Assembly: GCF_019279795.1 (NCBI RefSeq) | Contig: NC_056745.1 | Location: 1,490,366,503-1,490,430,502 of the forward strand | Direction of reading: 5' to 3' | Length of the DNA stretch: 64,000 bases | Origin: Protopterus annectens | Taxonomy: Eukaryota; Chordata; Ceratodontiformes; Protopteridae | In this document: in pieces, positions 62,461-64,000 of the stretch | Layout: every line of letters begins with the position of its first letter | How positions within the stretch are numbered: the first letter of the stretch is position 1 | Made by a program: the position numbers and the translations under genes | The notes under the pieces: generated by a model | Seen by the model: the letters and a program-made list of their open reading frames with translations, nothing else | The model's database searches: none | What the model was told of the DNA's origin: nothing

Positions 62461-62940
62461 GTATATGGTGAGCTGTACTTGGATGAGCTCAAGTGTGTCA
62501 TAGCCCTTGACCCGCGTTCATGTGTGAATGTTTTTTATATCAGTTGAGACACCTCCACTTTATTTCATCTAAATTTACTGAATTATAAAGAAGAAAAATA
62601 AAACTAAGACATGATATAATTATAGCCAACAGAATAATTCAGGATGAGTACTTGTTAATTATCTGGGATTAATCTTGTTTTGTTAACACCTTTATTGAAT
62701 TATCACTTAAGACAAAGGCAAACACATTTATATAAAATAAATCAAAGCATGTTAGCTTGTTCTCAGTTACAGACATTATACTTCACATATATTCTTCTGT
62801 ATGATTATCTGCATTCCAACTTTACATAAATTACTCAATTTCTGCCTTCCCTTAAACCTCGCTTCTTCTCAAAAACAGTATTCTGCATCTATTATTCCCA
62901 CAGTTTCCATTTATTTTCTATGTAATTTGCTCCTACCCTT
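62461..62940. other. No recognised feature
   Basis: AT-rich spacer between two CR1-like copies. Confidence 0.4.
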
Positions 62941-63162
62941 TTATAAAGGTCCCACTTCCAGTTCTTTTGCCTCTGTTACAATATTCAATATTTTTGTCCT
63001 TTTCTGAGCAGTAACTGTTCTAAATGTGTAGAGGGCATTATAGAGGTCATTATAGCTCCGCAATGTTGGGGTTTGCTTGGCTTTGAACCCTGCCCCAGTG
63101 ACAGACAAGAGCTTGTGGGGAGTGAAGCTTTTGCTTAGACTTTTGGCATTGAGCAGTATCAC
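62941..63162 (-). pseudogene. CR1-like LINE ORF2, N-terminal stub
   Basis: ILLNAKSLSKSFTPHKLLSV followed by GFKAKQTPTLRSYNDLYNAL aligns with the ORF2 start of the copy at 37.27 kb (LLSARSLNLKMHALEALLSM ... WVKAPESTPALPGYTSYHAF), with the ~15 residues that include the MENIDVCA block shortened. The rest of the endonuclease and the RT are missing, so the copy is truncated at about 62,940. Confidence 0.6.
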
Positions 63163-63860
63163 CTTTAGATTATCCTGGACTCATTAAGATGTGCCGGATG
63201 AGTTATCAAGTTGGTAATGCCTAAAAAAGGCACTATGAGGTGAGCAAGATTCTAACCAATATTCAAAACCCTTCTGAGAACAGATACAGACTATCCCTGG
63301 CAAAGCATTGTGATCTGTCAACCATACCTTCCCAAGCCAATAAATATTGTAATCCTTCAAATGACTCCAAATACTAAGCCAATTATTATTAAAATCAATT
63401 ATTTTTTGTTTGTATTTTGGTATCATCCTTGAAGAAGGTTGAATGCTAATTAATGCTGGGCTCATACTTGCCAGGGACACATAATCTGATAACTCAATTA
63501 TGTCTCTCTTTATATAGTCCAGGGAGGTATGTCTCAGATCATTTACTCCCACGTGGACCATCACTGAACCATAGTAGTACTGCCTATGTGACCTGGCAGA
63601 TCCTGGTCCCTGTTAGTCAACTGACCATAATCCTCTTCTTGCTCAACCTGTTGAGTGGGACATTGGTGTGCTTCACAATGGAGTTTGCTGTTACCAGAAT
63701 GTTAGCTTGTGTTGTGGTCTACCTTATGGGCTTGGACATAGAGGCACTGTGATTTGAGGTTGAATTTGTTGGGGTAGGTGTTACTTTGTTAGTATGTTTT
63801 TGAGGTTACTGATGGTATTTATTGTAGTTACTGTGTCGGGAAGGATTTTGAGGGTTTTAG
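63163..63860 (-). pseudogene. CR1-like LINE ORF1 with SGNH-esterase domain
   Basis: ORF1 of many CR1-clade LINEs ends in an SGNH-hydrolase (esterase) domain thought to help RNP formation or membrane interaction. Seen here: VMVHVGVNDLRHTSLDYIKR with block III GVNDLR (63,549-63,532) in a frame to 63,184, and WLGKVWLTDHNALPGI / FEYWLES further on. Upstream, in another frame, NILVTANSIVKHTNVPLNRL holds block I, where the usual Gly-Asp-Ser is Ala-Asn-Ser (63,689-63,678). At least one frameshift and a stop separate the blocks. The same DNA, without the upstream half, is recognisable at 37.28-37.56 and 19.4-19.79 kb. The gene may begin beyond the window. Confidence 0.7.
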
Positions 63861-64000
63861 TTTGGGTTGATTACTTTTAAGCGTGTCAGCATATCTGGGT
63901 CTATGTGTTTGTCCTGTAGTGTGCATGGCAGGTATTGTGCAGTTTTATGTGTTTCTGACAATCTGTTTGGCATTTGTAACAGATGCATGTGAGGACCTTG

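Overview
This window looks like non-genic, repeat-dominated DNA from a large vertebrate genome. Nothing in it looks like a host gene, an RNA gene proper, a prokaryotic operon or a CRISPR array. The mix of elements (CR1-clade LINEs with an SGNH-esterase ORF1, an L2-like LINE, a Penelope-like element with GIY-YIG endonuclease, PIF/Harbinger transposase and MYB-like ORFs, several tRNA-derived SINEs, a SINE with a GGCGACCCCTAAC tail) fits an aquatic or semi-aquatic vertebrate with a bloated genome, such as a lungfish, amphibian or cartilaginous fish. The species cannot be fixed from the sequence.

Layout. 0-11.5 kb: old AT/CA-rich sequence with tRNA-derived SINEs, microsatellites and an eight-copy minisatellite inside TA tracts (5.1-6.1 kb). 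12.1-16.3 kb: two exons of a decayed Harbinger MYB/SANT-like gene (minus). 16.9-19.8 kb: decayed CR1-like LINE (minus). 23.4-33.8 kb: a 5.19 kb tandem duplication, each unit holding an inverted-arm repeat and a plus-strand CR1-like LINE. 34.2-38.6 kb: a Harbinger transposase gene split by a nearly intact minus-strand CR1-like LINE. 41.6-41.9 kb: a 27-bp minisatellite. 44.1-49.8 kb: a 5.7 kb minisatellite of 39-43 bp units, interrupted by a palindromic MITE. 49.8-52.2 kb: Penelope-like element (minus). 52.2-54.1 kb: L2-like LINE (plus). 54.1-59.5 kb: a minus-strand CR1-like LINE carrying a 2.2 kb array of 34-bp units and a 175-bp triplication, both made from the LINE's own ORF2. 59.6-62.5 kb: a plus-strand CR1-like LINE, head to head with it. 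62.9-63.8 kb: ORF1/ORF2 junction of another CR1-like LINE (minus).

How the parts relate. One CR1-like family accounts for at least seven copies on both strands. Its 3' end (tandem TATGAACC-type 8-mers) is also the tail of a dimeric tRNA SINE at 9.2 kb, so that SINE probably borrows this LINE's machinery. A second theme is local tandem amplification seeded inside transposons: 34-bp and 175-bp repeats from LINE ORF2, a 99-bp repeat inside the Penelope RT, TG/CA tracts at a fixed site of one SINE family, and the 5.19 kb duplication. No coding region appears fully intact; the least damaged are LINE ORF2 at 34.5-37.3 kb (two in-frame stops, one homopolymer frameshift) and the Harbinger transposase.
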